A program made the translations under genes and the position numbers. Shown piece after piece: positions 23,033-34,301 of a stretch of 64,000 nucleotides of DNA. The notes under the pieces are model-generated. The model saw only the letters and a list, made by a program, of their open reading frames with translations. It made no database searches and was not told where the DNA came from. This stretch comes from Cliona cf. orientalis (Eukaryota > Porifera > Demospongiae > Clionaida > Clionaidae): contig OZ005694.1 of NCBI GenBank assembly GCA_963930775.1, positions 8,882,899 to 8,946,898 of the forward strand, in the 5' to 3' direction. The first letter of the stretch is position 1; the number at the start of each line of letters is the position of its first letter.

Positions 23033-26000
23033 TTTCATTATCAGGGCTAACTCAACACTGCCTTGATCGCTCATCTTAGTTTGAGTATAAATCCACTCCA
23101 TTTTGTAGCGCGCAGTGCAGTGGCATGCTAGTTTGGCGTTATCTCTACAGCTACGTAATGGTGGGTGTGTACGGCGCTTAACAAAAAAAGGGTGTGTCTG
23201 ATACGCCATTTTGTCATAATAATGCGCATGCTCATAATGTGTTGCCATGGTGAAGTCATGTGACTGTAGTCAGCGGCGCGCGCCACCGCCGCTAGCTAGC
23301 TAGCTAGCCAGCTAGCTAGCGCCGCGCCTCGAACAAAGCGGCTAGCTAGCTTATAGCCTAGCTATCGCTAAGCGCCAGGCTCTCCCACGCGAGCTAGGCC
23401 AGTGCGAGCGCGATAAAGCGAACCTAGCTAGCTAGAGGCTAGCGCGTGCAGCGCTAGTACTGCGCTGGGATAGGCAGACTCACGGCCTCAACGTACGGGC
23501 GCGGCACGACCCTCGACAGTCGGCATAACAGCCGGCTTAGTAGTGACAAAGATAGTCGATAATAGCTATACTATAACTAGTACTAGAGTCTCATCGCTAC
23601 TTGGCCGCCTAGAACAGCTTTATCGGCTAGGCGAGTTAATGAGAGGCGTGGCTACGCGAACTTCGGCACCTCCCATCTATACTTACTGTATATGTATAGT
23701 TACATTCATGCAATAAAAAAGGAACGGAAACAAGTATAAAAACAATTGAATAAAATTGAAGGATGAAGTAGGGATGGCAGTGCCAAAAAGTGCACAAACA
23801 AGATTTTTAGGGATAAGAGATAATCACAACCACTATACATCCCTACGCTTGCCTTTCTACAGACCTATTAATGTCGATTTATCCAAGGCATGCTATACTT
23901 GGAGTGTTCTTGACTTACATGTGGGAGATATTTACCCTGTCAGTCATTTATGATCCCCATGCTACTCAAAAAAGCAAGCGTAGGGATGTATAGTAGTTGT
24001 GATTATCTCTTATCCCTAAAAATCTTGTTTGTGCACTTTTTGGCACTGCCATCCCTACTTCATCCTTCAATTTTATTCAATTGTTTTTATACTTGTTATT
24101 ATTATAGGACATGGCCCTTTCTCTCACCTTTTTCAACAATATATCACGACACTGAAGGTATAGGCACTGCATGATTACAATCTTAATTAACATACCGTCC
24201 CGCGGTCCGGGTACTTGCCATACTCATAGCATGAAGATCTTTCTGTGAGCATATTAAAGAAGCTGGTATCAGATAACACCAATGTACTGGCAGAGTTTGT
24301 CTGCGCAAAAGAGAGTCTGAGGATTGATGAATTTAAGCTGATAGAGCTCATGATTCAGCCACCACGTGCACAAAAGGGTGAGAAACTTCCTAAACCATGG
24401 ACAAAGAGAGAGTTCCTGTGCGAGGTTAGCTGATGCATGTAATAATATTATAATATTAATTTTATTACTACATGTCATTGATATTAAATTTTAGATTGTT
24501 GCTAACAAGTTAACTGGTGTTGATGTTGACAAATGGGACTATTATGCCAGAGACTGTCATTATCTCGGAGTAACTAGTGACTTTCAAGAAAGGTTAATGA
24601 TGTGTAAATCCGCATCAAGCACAGTATGTCATTCACTTTTCGTGTTGTCTTTACAGGCGTTGCATGCTTCTTGGCCGAATAGTTAAAGTGAAGGATTCTG
24701 AGGAATATCACATTGCCTTTCGTGACAAGGTACAGTAATCAACTAGCTATTATCTATGACTGTATTAATTGACCTCGTAATATAATAATTATAATATTAT
24801 AATGATGCATTTACTAGGAGCTAGACAACATCTATGGTATGTTCCGGACGAGAGCCATTCTCCATCAGAAGGCATACCAGCACAAGACGATCAAAGCTGT
24901 CGAAAGAATGTATGTATAGCTATACTTTCAAGCATGACATACATGCACAATTCACCTCATCCCCAGGCCCTCCCTATGCAGGAGCTATGGGCCTTGGACA
25001 AATGGCTAGTATGCAGTATATATATTATATACATGCATGCAATTTTATCACCGCAGGATTGCTGATGCTATTATTGAAATTCAAGATATACCCCTAATTC
25101 AAGTACTGGAAAGGTATTTACAAATACTTCCACAATAACATTATTATAATGTATGCACGTATCTATAATAATAATATTATACCCTATAGTGTATACAACT
25201 TCATTGTATTATATAATACTACATTACTGCATGTGAATAGAGATCCCATATCCATAAGAACCACTTTAAAACGAGCAAAAGAAGGCCATGTTGATGACTT
25301 TTTGGCACTGACTGATTCAATTGTTGGAATAATAAAGTGTTGTCCAGAAGGTTTAGCAAAAAGCGATAGTGATAGTCTGCAGACTCTGGAATTAGACAAG
25401 AGGCTTAAGAAGGTATGCCAATTAGACGTACTATATAATACTCAGTCTGCATGCAAGGTGATCATAACCTATACAGGCCAAAGAAATAGTCAGGAGGATT
25501 GAAACCAGAGATTTATACCATTGTTCCACTAAAATTCGAATTCCGAAGAACTTTAAGCTACCAAATCAATCTGATTCAGGAGCTGGTTCAGTGGCAAGTG
25601 GATCTGGAAAGGAAGGCAGTGGAGAAACCAAGTTCTGGAAAGAATTAATGGAGTTGAGTAAGGATCCAAATGGGGTGTCCATTTATGAGTTTTTGGCAGA
25701 AAAGAATAAAAAAGAAGATGAAAAGAAACACCTATGGGTCCCAGTGAGTGCAAATAATAATAATTAGCTATTATGATTAATTTGATAATTCCAGTCCACA
25801 TGCATGATTAAATAATATTATTTTGCCGGTATACACACAGATCTTGAAAATCAGACTCCCATCTGAAAAGAAAGACAATCCAATTGATGATATTCTTTTT
25901 TACAAAAAGCCTAAAGATGGTGCTAGTCACATAGATGTACTTGAAAAAACAGATGTTCAAGGGATGGTAAATAATCATTACCTATAAGTCTGATACAATA

Positions 26001-26248
26001 TTATTATTATTATGCAGACATCTTTATTGGTGGTTCCACAAGCTTTTATTGAATGTGAAGTAAGAGTGTATGACAAGCGAGGGTTAAAAGATCGCATGAA
26101 GGATGACCAAGCTTTGCACCAGGACCTAAGGTACACAATTAACGAGACAATTTTTATGCATTATAATAATATTATATCATTCCGTACATGCAGTGCTGCT
26201 TTACTTGAGTGGAAAACAAACTTAATGAAGTTAGATCAAGCTACCTAG
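21967..26248 (+). CDS. SAMHD1: SAMHD1-like dNTP triphosphohydrolase, paralog d
   Basis: Exons 21967-22120, 22181-22221, 22285-22387, 22450-22507, 22567-22703, 24108-24157, 24230-24424, 24495-24592, 24657-24729, 24818-24909, 25057-25113, 25241-25412, 25477-25743, 25841-25966, 26018-26130, 26194-26248; 1,791 bases, 596 aa, intact frame. Metal ligands: [37 protein letters not shown]. Substrate-pocket helix [18 protein letters not shown] keeps the Arg, Tyr and Gln. The allosteric guanine triad is N, H, K (NTPEFHRLK). Close sister of the frameshifted paralog b, from a duplication that included the promoter. Intron 5 has grown to 1.4 kb by insertions, including a long foldback. The N-terminus ([17 protein letters not shown]-like) is shared only with b and has no recognised domain. 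Confidence 0.92.
22782..22820. repeat. dispersed repeat beginning with a palindrome (copy 1)
   Basis: The sequence tagagtcggtagactctata followed by agtagggatggcccgga recurs with three changes at 57,399-57,437, inside an SLC38 intron. The first part is a palindrome (agagtc/gactct). The words agtagggatggc also occur in the foldback arms at 23,768 and 24,048, so this may be the end of one mobile family. Confidence 0.6.
23001..23034. repeat. (TTTC)n microsatellite
   Basis: About eight tandem tetranucleotide units in intron 5 of SAMHD1d. Confidence 0.9.
23120..23660. other. GC-rich block in SAMHD1d intron 5
   Basis: GC-rich and CpG-rich, with runs of the palindromic tetramer gctagctagctagc near 23,290-23,320 and again near 23,425. 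No reading frame or RNA gene was recognised. Probably inserted, as paralog b has a short intron here. Confidence 0.4.
23729..24097. mobile_element. foldback element, 124-base arms
   Basis: Arms at 23,729-23,852 and 23,974-24,097 are reverse complements with a single mismatch, separated by a 121-base loop. The outer end is aacaagtataaaaacaattg and the inner end is near tccctacgcttgc. It lies within SAMHD1d intron 5, so the primary transcript can form a long double-stranded hairpin. Confidence 0.85.
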
Positions 26249-26477
26249 CTAGCTAGCTAGCCTATACAGTAGACTCAGTGATATAGTCTAGACTTGTCGA
26301 TTAATGAATGGATACTTCAGTACACTAATTATGTTAGGTATAGCTTGTTAATTAATATAATACAATGTTTGCATGCTTAGCAATAATATCGTAGATCTAC
26401 GGGTAAGATCGATATACTCAGCCTGATAGGCGCGGAAATCGCTACGCGGACGTTAAAATTAACGCTGAATCATACTG

Positions 26478-29400
26478 ATGCCAAGCGCGCGTATAAAAAC
26501 TCGCGCAATCATAAATTCGTGGCATTTACAGTGTTGCGGTATAGTCTTTCTGAGCAGTTTCGTGATGTTTGCACGTTTCAGAACAGTGCTAAGAGCAGCT
26601 AATTATAAATTTGGTAGCTCTCGGCGGATTCCTCGCACCAGCGCTAGTACTAGTAATGGCGGGAATACGCGCCAATTACCTGGTAGTACAACGCTGCTTG
26701 CTGGTGCTGTTGGAACGGTCGCTTTGTATAAGTTGACTACCTCTGACAAGATTTTCGATAGCGATAGTTTGAGCAGCTACTTTTCAGAGTTGTTGCAGCA
26801 AATTTCTCCATGTAAGTGGCCCTCCGACTTGTAGCTACTCGTGCATTTTGCATCATTGATGCATGAATAAAATTAAATTTGCATGCATGATAATAATTAA
26901 TAAATTAATGATTGCATGTATGCATGTTAAATGTATAATATCGTTTAGCTGACAGTGCATGCATGGCTTTGTATATTATGACAGGAAATAATTATTATCT
27001 TTTGCCAGTATATGCATCATGAAACTTATACCGTATACAATTATGATCGATACAGTAATTGGACTCCCACATGTCTCAGCCTGTGAAATTGAAGAGAAGC
27101 CCACAGAAACTAAGAAGCTCAGCCTCAAAGAGCGCAAAGCTCTTGCTGAGAGTATACTGGAGTACTGCATCCATGGAAACAAAGGATGCAGGAAAGGAAA
27201 GGGATGATAAAATTAAAAAGATCATTGAAGAGCTGAGCGAATACCTTGAACGTAAGTGAATTCGAAGGAGCAGCTAATAATAATATAATATTATAGCTAA
27301 TATTATTATTCATTATGTTATCGATAATTATAGAAAAGGATAAAGGATCAGGAGGAACGACAGAGACCGAAAAACATGTAAACATTCATTGGCATGCATA
27401 ATTGTTACTATATGCAGCATATGCATACAAGCTACGTATGTCGTGCATAATGAGGCTTCTCGATTTCAGCTTATCAATGATGCAATTCATGGACCTATTG
27501 AGTTGAGTCCTCTTCTCTATCAAATTATCAACACACCAGAGTTTCATAGACTCAAGGATCTCCGGCAACTTGGTATACATTATTATTAATTTTTAGCTAT
27601 AGTAATATGGGTATAATTTTTTGCCCACATGTTTATCCCAATGTGATAAATCATGATTATATCTATATAGGAGCAACTCACTATGTTTATCCTGGTGCCA
27701 ACCATACAAGATTTGAACACTCCATTGGGTGAGCAATATTATTGATAATAATATTATCTATAATATACAGTAATAATGATGTGATTAATTCTGTCATATA
27801 GAGTAGCCTATGTTGCTAGAAGATTTGCACAATCCTTACAGCAACAGTTGAAGAAAGATAGAGAAAGGGCCAAAAAGGGCGACGAATCAATGTATAAATT
27901 TGATGATAAGGAAGTCCTATGTGCAGAAATAGCTGGACTCTGCCATGACCTCGGTACGTACTGCATTATTATCTTGCTTACATATAACGCATGCCATACA
28001 TGGATATCCAAGTATATATGGCATGCATGCATGCAATAATAATATATGCATCGGTTTGTTATTCAATAAAATACTATAATAATAATAATTATTATAGAAT
28101 CTGGTGACTATATAATGGTTTGTAATCAAATACATGCAGGACATGGTCCATTTTCACACATGTTTGAAAAGGTCATGAAAGAGAAACTCAAGGTATTATT
28201 ATAATTTTATTATAGCATGCATGATAATGATATAATAATTATTGTGACTGATAGCATAGTGAGTCTGCAGAGTTGCAACATGAAGAGTTGCATCATGAAG
28301 AGTTGTCAGTGCTGATCTTTAAACGAATGTTAATAAACAATCCAAAACTTTTGGCTGAATTTGTTTCAGAGGAGCTTACAGAAGGTCATGTCAAACTTAT
28401 TGGAAACATGATAAATCCACCTTCCATTAAGGAGCGTGATAACCGGCTATTCCTTTATGAGGTATCCCCAAAATTAATGGGAAAATGCTTTAATTACCGT
28501 ATTAATGCATAATATTATACATAATAATGCACTAACTTAAAGATTGTTGCCAACAAAGGCACTGGGATCGACGTTGATAAGTGGGATTATTATCAAAGAG
28601 ACTGCCACTATCTTGGAATACTGCAAGACTTTCAGTGGAGGTACAATATAATTATTATACTAACACTAAATTTATGCACGACCACAGTATACATAATTAT
28701 ATTTAAAATTTATATACCTGTAGCTTAGATAAGTATATCCCTCATGCATGCATGCATGTGTGTATGATGCTTTCCTTTGCCTAAATTTAAAAAAAATTGT
28801 TATTAAAAACATAAATAAGGTATACCACCAATTTTAAGCAATAAATTAAATAACATTTTCAGGAGGACCATGCTACTCGGTCGCATTGTGAAAACACCTG
28901 ATGACTACAAAGGGAAAGGTCAATTACGTATTGGCTTCAGGGACAAGGTACAGTAACAATAATATTTGAGGGTGCAAGGGAAAACTTGGACCCAAAAATT
29001 TATGACATTGCATGTAGTACTATAGTAAAGTTGTCACGTGTAATAATTATTATAATTTATAGGAAATGGAGAATCTATATGGAATGTTTCGGACACGTGC
29101 CAACATTCATCGCAAAGCCTGCCAGCATAAGACTATCAAGGCTGTGGAGAGGATGTATGCTTACTATATATATATACTTAGCTGCATTGTTATAGAGCAC
29201 AAATTGTAACAGTTTCAATTTTGCAATAATACTATAAGAAGGGCAACCTAAGTCAGCACCCTTAATATCTTGAAAACATGTAATCATTATGCTGCATATT
29301 TCGAATGGCATGTATACATGTGCAACAGAAGATTTGAAAATTCATCAGAGCTGGAATAGATTGCATGTTTCAGTCCATTTTTGAGGTTTTGGAACGTGGA

Positions 29401-30739
29401 TGTCCCTTACACATTAATTTTGGAGTTAGGCCTCTCTGTATGCAGTGATTCTTACATCGATGTCATGCATGCATGTTCATAATTATATTATTATAGGTTT
29501 ATAGAGGCCATGGATCATATCCAGGACTTACAAATTATTTGGGTGCCAAGGTAAACACTGTATTTAGGTATCACAATCAGTGATGCATATAATATAATAT
29601 GCAGTGCTAGTGATACAGAGTCTAAAGGCACTTTTGAATCAATCAAAAAAGCAGTTGATTTAGCAAAAGAAGCAGTAAAAGAAAAAGATCTCGACAAGCT
29701 GTCTGGGTACTTGGCTATGACCGACTCTCTTGTTGGCCATATTATGAGTGCTAATGCATGTACAGATCCTGAGAAAGAGAAGCTTGAGAAGGTATTAATC
29801 AGAACGAGCTCGAGCATGCTAGCTAGTATAAATAATATACCCATTAATTTAGTAGCTACAATAAGAATGATGTATAATAATTAATGCACATACTATTACA
29901 ATAATTGTGCTACATACACATGATGAATATGATATGTATATATAGGCTAAAAAACTTCTCAGAAGAGTAGAAAAGAGAGACCTATATACTTTATCAGCAA
30001 AGAAAAGAGTTCCTAAATTGTATCACCCATTGAAATTTTGGCCTGAACAGCATCCCTCACATGTCTACTGTCAGTCATGTGTTAAGACACTTGAAGAAGA
30101 CAAAGATCTTAAAATCATAGCTGCCCTATATGATGACCATAAGAAATGTCTCAAATTCGAAGGATTGGTCCATGATAAGTTGTTGATTGAAGAAAAAAGT
30201 GTCATTAAAGAAGAGGACATCTGGGTTGAGGTATGATCAGCTGATGATAATATCATGCATGGTTCATGCATGCATGCATGCAATACAGGTTGTAAAGATC
30301 AAGCATCCATCAGAGAAAGCAAATAATCCAGTTGATGAAGTATTGTTTTATGGGAAAGCTAAAACTCCAAACGACCTTCCCGAAACTCTTTCAAAAAATT
30401 TTGCTCTAAGAAAGGTATAGATCTTGTATGCATAATTATAATAATACACAGTACACACGGAAGAAACAGAAACTGTACAATACTATTATGATTGCACATG
30501 CAGGCCTCTATGATTTGTGTGCCCCAAGCCTTTATTGAGTATGAATTAAGAGTATATGATAAACGCAGCAGAGCTGAGCGAAATGAGAGTCACCAAAAAG
30601 CATTAGAGTGAGTTGTACATACTAATACCCGATACTATTATTACACTTTCAAATTGTATAATATTAAAAATACAGGAACGCTTTGGAAAAGGCATGGAAA
30701 GCTTGGCCTCAGAAAGACTGCATGCACAAGCAGCAATAA
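26478..30739 (+). CDS. SAMHD1: SAMHD1-like dNTPase, paralog e, with presequence-like N-terminus
   Basis: Exons 26478-26811, 27080-27151, 27192-27251, 27334-27377 (these N-terminal joins tentative), 27470-27572, 27671-27728, 27802-27953, 28140-28192, 28255-28461, 28543-28640, 28863-28947, 29063-29154, 29497-29550, 29605-29791, 29946-30230, 30289-30414, 30504-30607, 30676-30739. In frame: 725 aa from the first Met, 696 from the in-frame Met at 26,565, which I prefer. From that Met the protein begins [20 protein letters not shown], rich in Arg and lacking acids, then a hydrophobic stretch [14 protein letters not shown]: typical of mitochondrial targeting, perhaps with a membrane anchor. HD ligands kept: [37 protein letters not shown]. 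The pocket helix reads [15 protein letters not shown]: Cys replaces the Tyr equivalent to human Y374. Allosteric triad N, H, K. Closest in layout to paralog a. Confidence 0.88.
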
Positions 30740-30826
30740 CGTACCCAAATGATCATAATGCTATAGTCCTAGTTAGTATTATCATAGTGAGCAAATTAAA
30801 TTTGTGACTACATTAAACTTCAGTTT

Positions 30827-33483
30827 TACACAGTAAAAACAACTTTGTTATAATAGCATAAAATCTGTGTCATATTGATGCATTTTGTATAACATATCAA
30901 AGTATGTTATAATAGCACACATCCTTGTATGTTAAAGTTACAGTAAATTCTCTGCTACATTAACAAATGTAGCTATGTTATATTGGCAGTATGTACTTAC
31001 AACATGGACATTGATGTAATTATTACTATGACATTTATGCTATATCAACATGCAATTTTGTGTCATATTTATAATATGTATTATCCACATATCAATTGTT
31101 GTCAAAACGAGAAGCTATTTTGTGTTATACTGACAATAATGTGTGCTGTCAACATAATTATTATTATTGGTGTATTAACACTGCACCATGTTAGTGTAAC
31201 ACCACAATTTGACAACGTGTAAGGATGTTATTATAATCACATATTAATTATTTTGACATTAAACAAGTTACATTAAAGGTATTGCACAAATAATCAATGA
31301 CATTAACTTGCATATTATGTTCACAGTAGCTACCTTAAGGTGACCAATAATTAAACGTTCGACATTATTTCTGTGGATTGTCCCAAAAACACAAAAATCT
31401 GTATATACCTCTACCCGCTGACGATAGCTAGAAGGGTGCATTTCAAAATTTCACTCAAGAGGGAGCAAAATTAAAGCATAGTGGTGAACTTTAAGGGGGA
31501 GCAACCCCGGCCACATAAGGAAGGCCAATTCGAGTTCCAAGGGGGGGGGGGGGGGGGGGGCCAAAGCACCCCCTGAAATAAACCCTGGCTACTGTACATG
31601 CAGTATAGAACATTATACACCTGCAACTAATTGTCACCCTAAGGTACTACATAAAATACATTAGCTATAATAATGTCAATACCATACGTGCTATGTGTTC
31701 AAGTTCAACACTAACGTGTCAGAGTTATAAAGTTCCTTCAGCACTATCATCCAGGTAGCACCTACATGTTGTCAACGGCTTCATCAATATATCAGCTTAA
31801 ATTTGAAGGCCGAGCTGCAGAGATAAAAATGAGGAGGCAAATCAAAGGAGAGAGAGGAATAGGAAGAGAGATATAGGACAAAGATAAAAAAGAGAGGGGA
31901 GCAGGAACAGATCTAGAGAGATGAGGGAAGAGAGTTAGCGAGACAGACAAGTTTGTACAACAGAAGTGGAAGGGAGAGAGAGAGAGAGATAAGAGAGAGG
32001 GATAAAGTGGAGAGGTAGAAACTGACATACCTGCATGCCATCAATAGGCCCCACTATCGCATCAGCTTGAATTTGACAACTGAGCTGCATAGATAAAAGG
32101 ATACAATCATAGAATTAATTTAAAAGAGAGGGAGGAGGAAGAGACATTTGAGAGAGCTAGACGAGATGAACGAGAGAGACAAGACAAGAGAAAATAAGCA
32201 GGAGGTGAAGGGGGCAGAAACAGAAAACGACGAGAGAGAGAGAGAGAGATGAGATAAGAGGAGAAACTTACATACATCCATGCTATCAACAGCTGTATCA
32301 TCGTAGCAGTTTAAATTTGAAGGCTGAGCTGCAGAGATAAACTTTGGGGAAGCAAATCAAAGGAGAGAGGGAGGAGAGGGGAGGGGAGGGAAAGAGAGTG
32401 GATAAAGAAAGAGAGGGGGCAGAATCAGGGAGAAAGACAAAAATGAAATAAAACATGTAGTAAGGAGAAGATAAGTTATTACTCCCCAAAAGCTTAGCAG
32501 AACAGCCTTTAAATCTAAATGTGATATGGGAGGGGTGTACTTCGAACCAAACTGAGTATCAAAATGATTAATAACAGCTACCTGGGACACCAATGGAGTT
32601 TGTAACCAGTTTAATTTCCCCCACTACCTTAGCAGTAAATTGAGCTATGTTGAGACCATGTAGGTATAGAATAGATGTGGTACTGTGACTGTGACAATAT
32701 CCTCACCTTGTACTAGTGTAGCACTTCTCTACATACAGCCACTTGATCTTCTATATACTAGAGTTGTGTTTTAGACCTACAGATATTCATAGAAAACTAA
32801 AGAGAGGTAAAAATATGAACTGGAAGGCTTCACAGGAACCATGTTAGTAACTATAATATGCTGGAAATCTTTACAAATAGGTTCAGCTTAGGGTTCATGT
32901 ATTATATCTACTCTAAAAGATGTTCAACTTAGGCTAAAGCTACCTAGCTAGCATACTTAGAACAGTCAACACCAAATTTAGCTAACTCAATGGGTTCCAC
33001 ACCATTTACCTTTGTTACTTTTAATGACTTCAGAGCTCTCTGTCTTCTTTCACACAGAATAAGCAGTGCCACTCTTCATGTCTTCTCCATTTTCAAATTT
33101 CAGCTGCAGCTGCCACTCGCTCATTAATATGCGCATGCGTGGTTATGACGTCATTACAGTATGTAGTTACGTTACATGTTTGTATCATCATATTGAGTTA
33201 TATTCTTCATTATAACCTACATCGGTTATAAGTACATGCCTGTCATTGTTAGTATAATTTATAGGGTTATATTAACACATATGTTGTTTTAGCATGAGGT
33301 GTTATTGTAACATAATTGTTTTACTGTAAGAAACCTATAATTATTACAACATCAAGATTTTATACTAACACATAAGGGTTGCTATTATGAATATCAACTG
33401 TTTCTTTGACAGCAACTTGTCATTTCTACAGTGTGTTACTATCACAATTTTTGTTATTTTAACAAGGTTGTTTTTACTGTGTA
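30827..33483. mobile_element. 2.66 kb terminal-inverted-repeat element, non-autonomous
   Basis: The left end reads tacacagtaaaaacaacttt and the right end is its complement (one difference in about 23 bases). Both subterminal zones are packed with short variants of tgttataatagca in both orientations. The interior has three degenerate copies of a block of about 250 bases (gctgagctgcagagataaa, near 31,812, 32,083, 32,323), GA-rich tracts and an 18-20 base G run near 31,541-31,560. No transposase frame is seen. It fills the gap between SAMHD1e and ACP5. Confidence 0.65.
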
Positions 33484-33882
33484 GCTAATAATAATTATAG
33501 CTACAGGTAGCCTAGTCTTATTAGTCTTTATTATTCAAATTTATTAAATTTTTTCCTTGTAAGTTCTGGTAGTATGGAGGGTATAATATTATAATAATTA
33601 TTATTATAGTGATCACATTATTGTTCACTGCATGGCGACTACAGCTGTAAGTGCATGTACTCTGTACTATATGATTCAATTTGCACTATAGCTACATGCT
33701 GGACTAGCTTCTTCACGTTCTCCATGCATGCACCATGCATATAGTGTAGCTGACTGTGCTCCTAATAATACACAAAGCATTTTCATAAAGGGAAATTGCA
33801 TTGTTATACTCACGATCGTATAAGGAATGATCTGTGCATGCATGACCTGTATATAGCTACTACATCGTGTATAGTATGATTA

Positions 33883-34053
33883 GCTACGGCGGCAGCAGCC
33901 TCCTTCTTCCTTGTCCTGTACTTGTCTATCAGCACCCACGAAGCATGGTGTAGGCCTCACAGGAATGGAGCATCCACTCTCAACTTCATGGTGGTTGGTG
34001 ACTGGGGAGGTCAGGATGACCCTCCTTATTACACCGACCCTGAGCAAGACTGT
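33883..34053 (+). pseudogene. ACP5-like first-exon relic
   Basis: Reads SISTHEAWCRPHRNGASTL, then FMVVGDWGGQDDPPYYTDPE, the same as the first exon of the following ACP5 gene including the GDWGG metal-binding motif. Upstream there is a hydrophobic run like a signal peptide (AAAASFFLVLYL) but no ATG before a stop. After PEQD the sequence diverges and shifts. It is a local duplicate of exon 1 that has lost its start and its downstream exons. Confidence 0.75.
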
Positions 34054-34301
34054 AGCGATGCAGATACAAAAAAATTAATTATAGTGGAGCTCTTTGCTCT
34101 TGCAGGAACCTCATGGTAACAGTGAAACCAAATCTTGCCATGTGCATGCATCTAGAATTTTTTAGTCGCCTAACAAACACAATAGTGACCTCTTATGGGC
34201 CACAATAGTATATTATGGTACAAGACTTAAAAGGAAACCATATCATTCTGAGTCATGATATGCATGTGTTTGTGTGCACGCACAGTTAAACGTTTTCGAT
34301 C

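Noticed and set aside
23280-23330. gctagc-rich stretch as a recombination or attachment site
   Set aside because: It is a simple tetranucleotide palindrome run in a GC-rich insert, with nothing else to support a site.
31792-32593. Minus-strand open frames rich in Ser, Leu and Phe
   Set aside because: They run through GA-rich tracts inside the 2.66 kb element, with no domain and no splice support.
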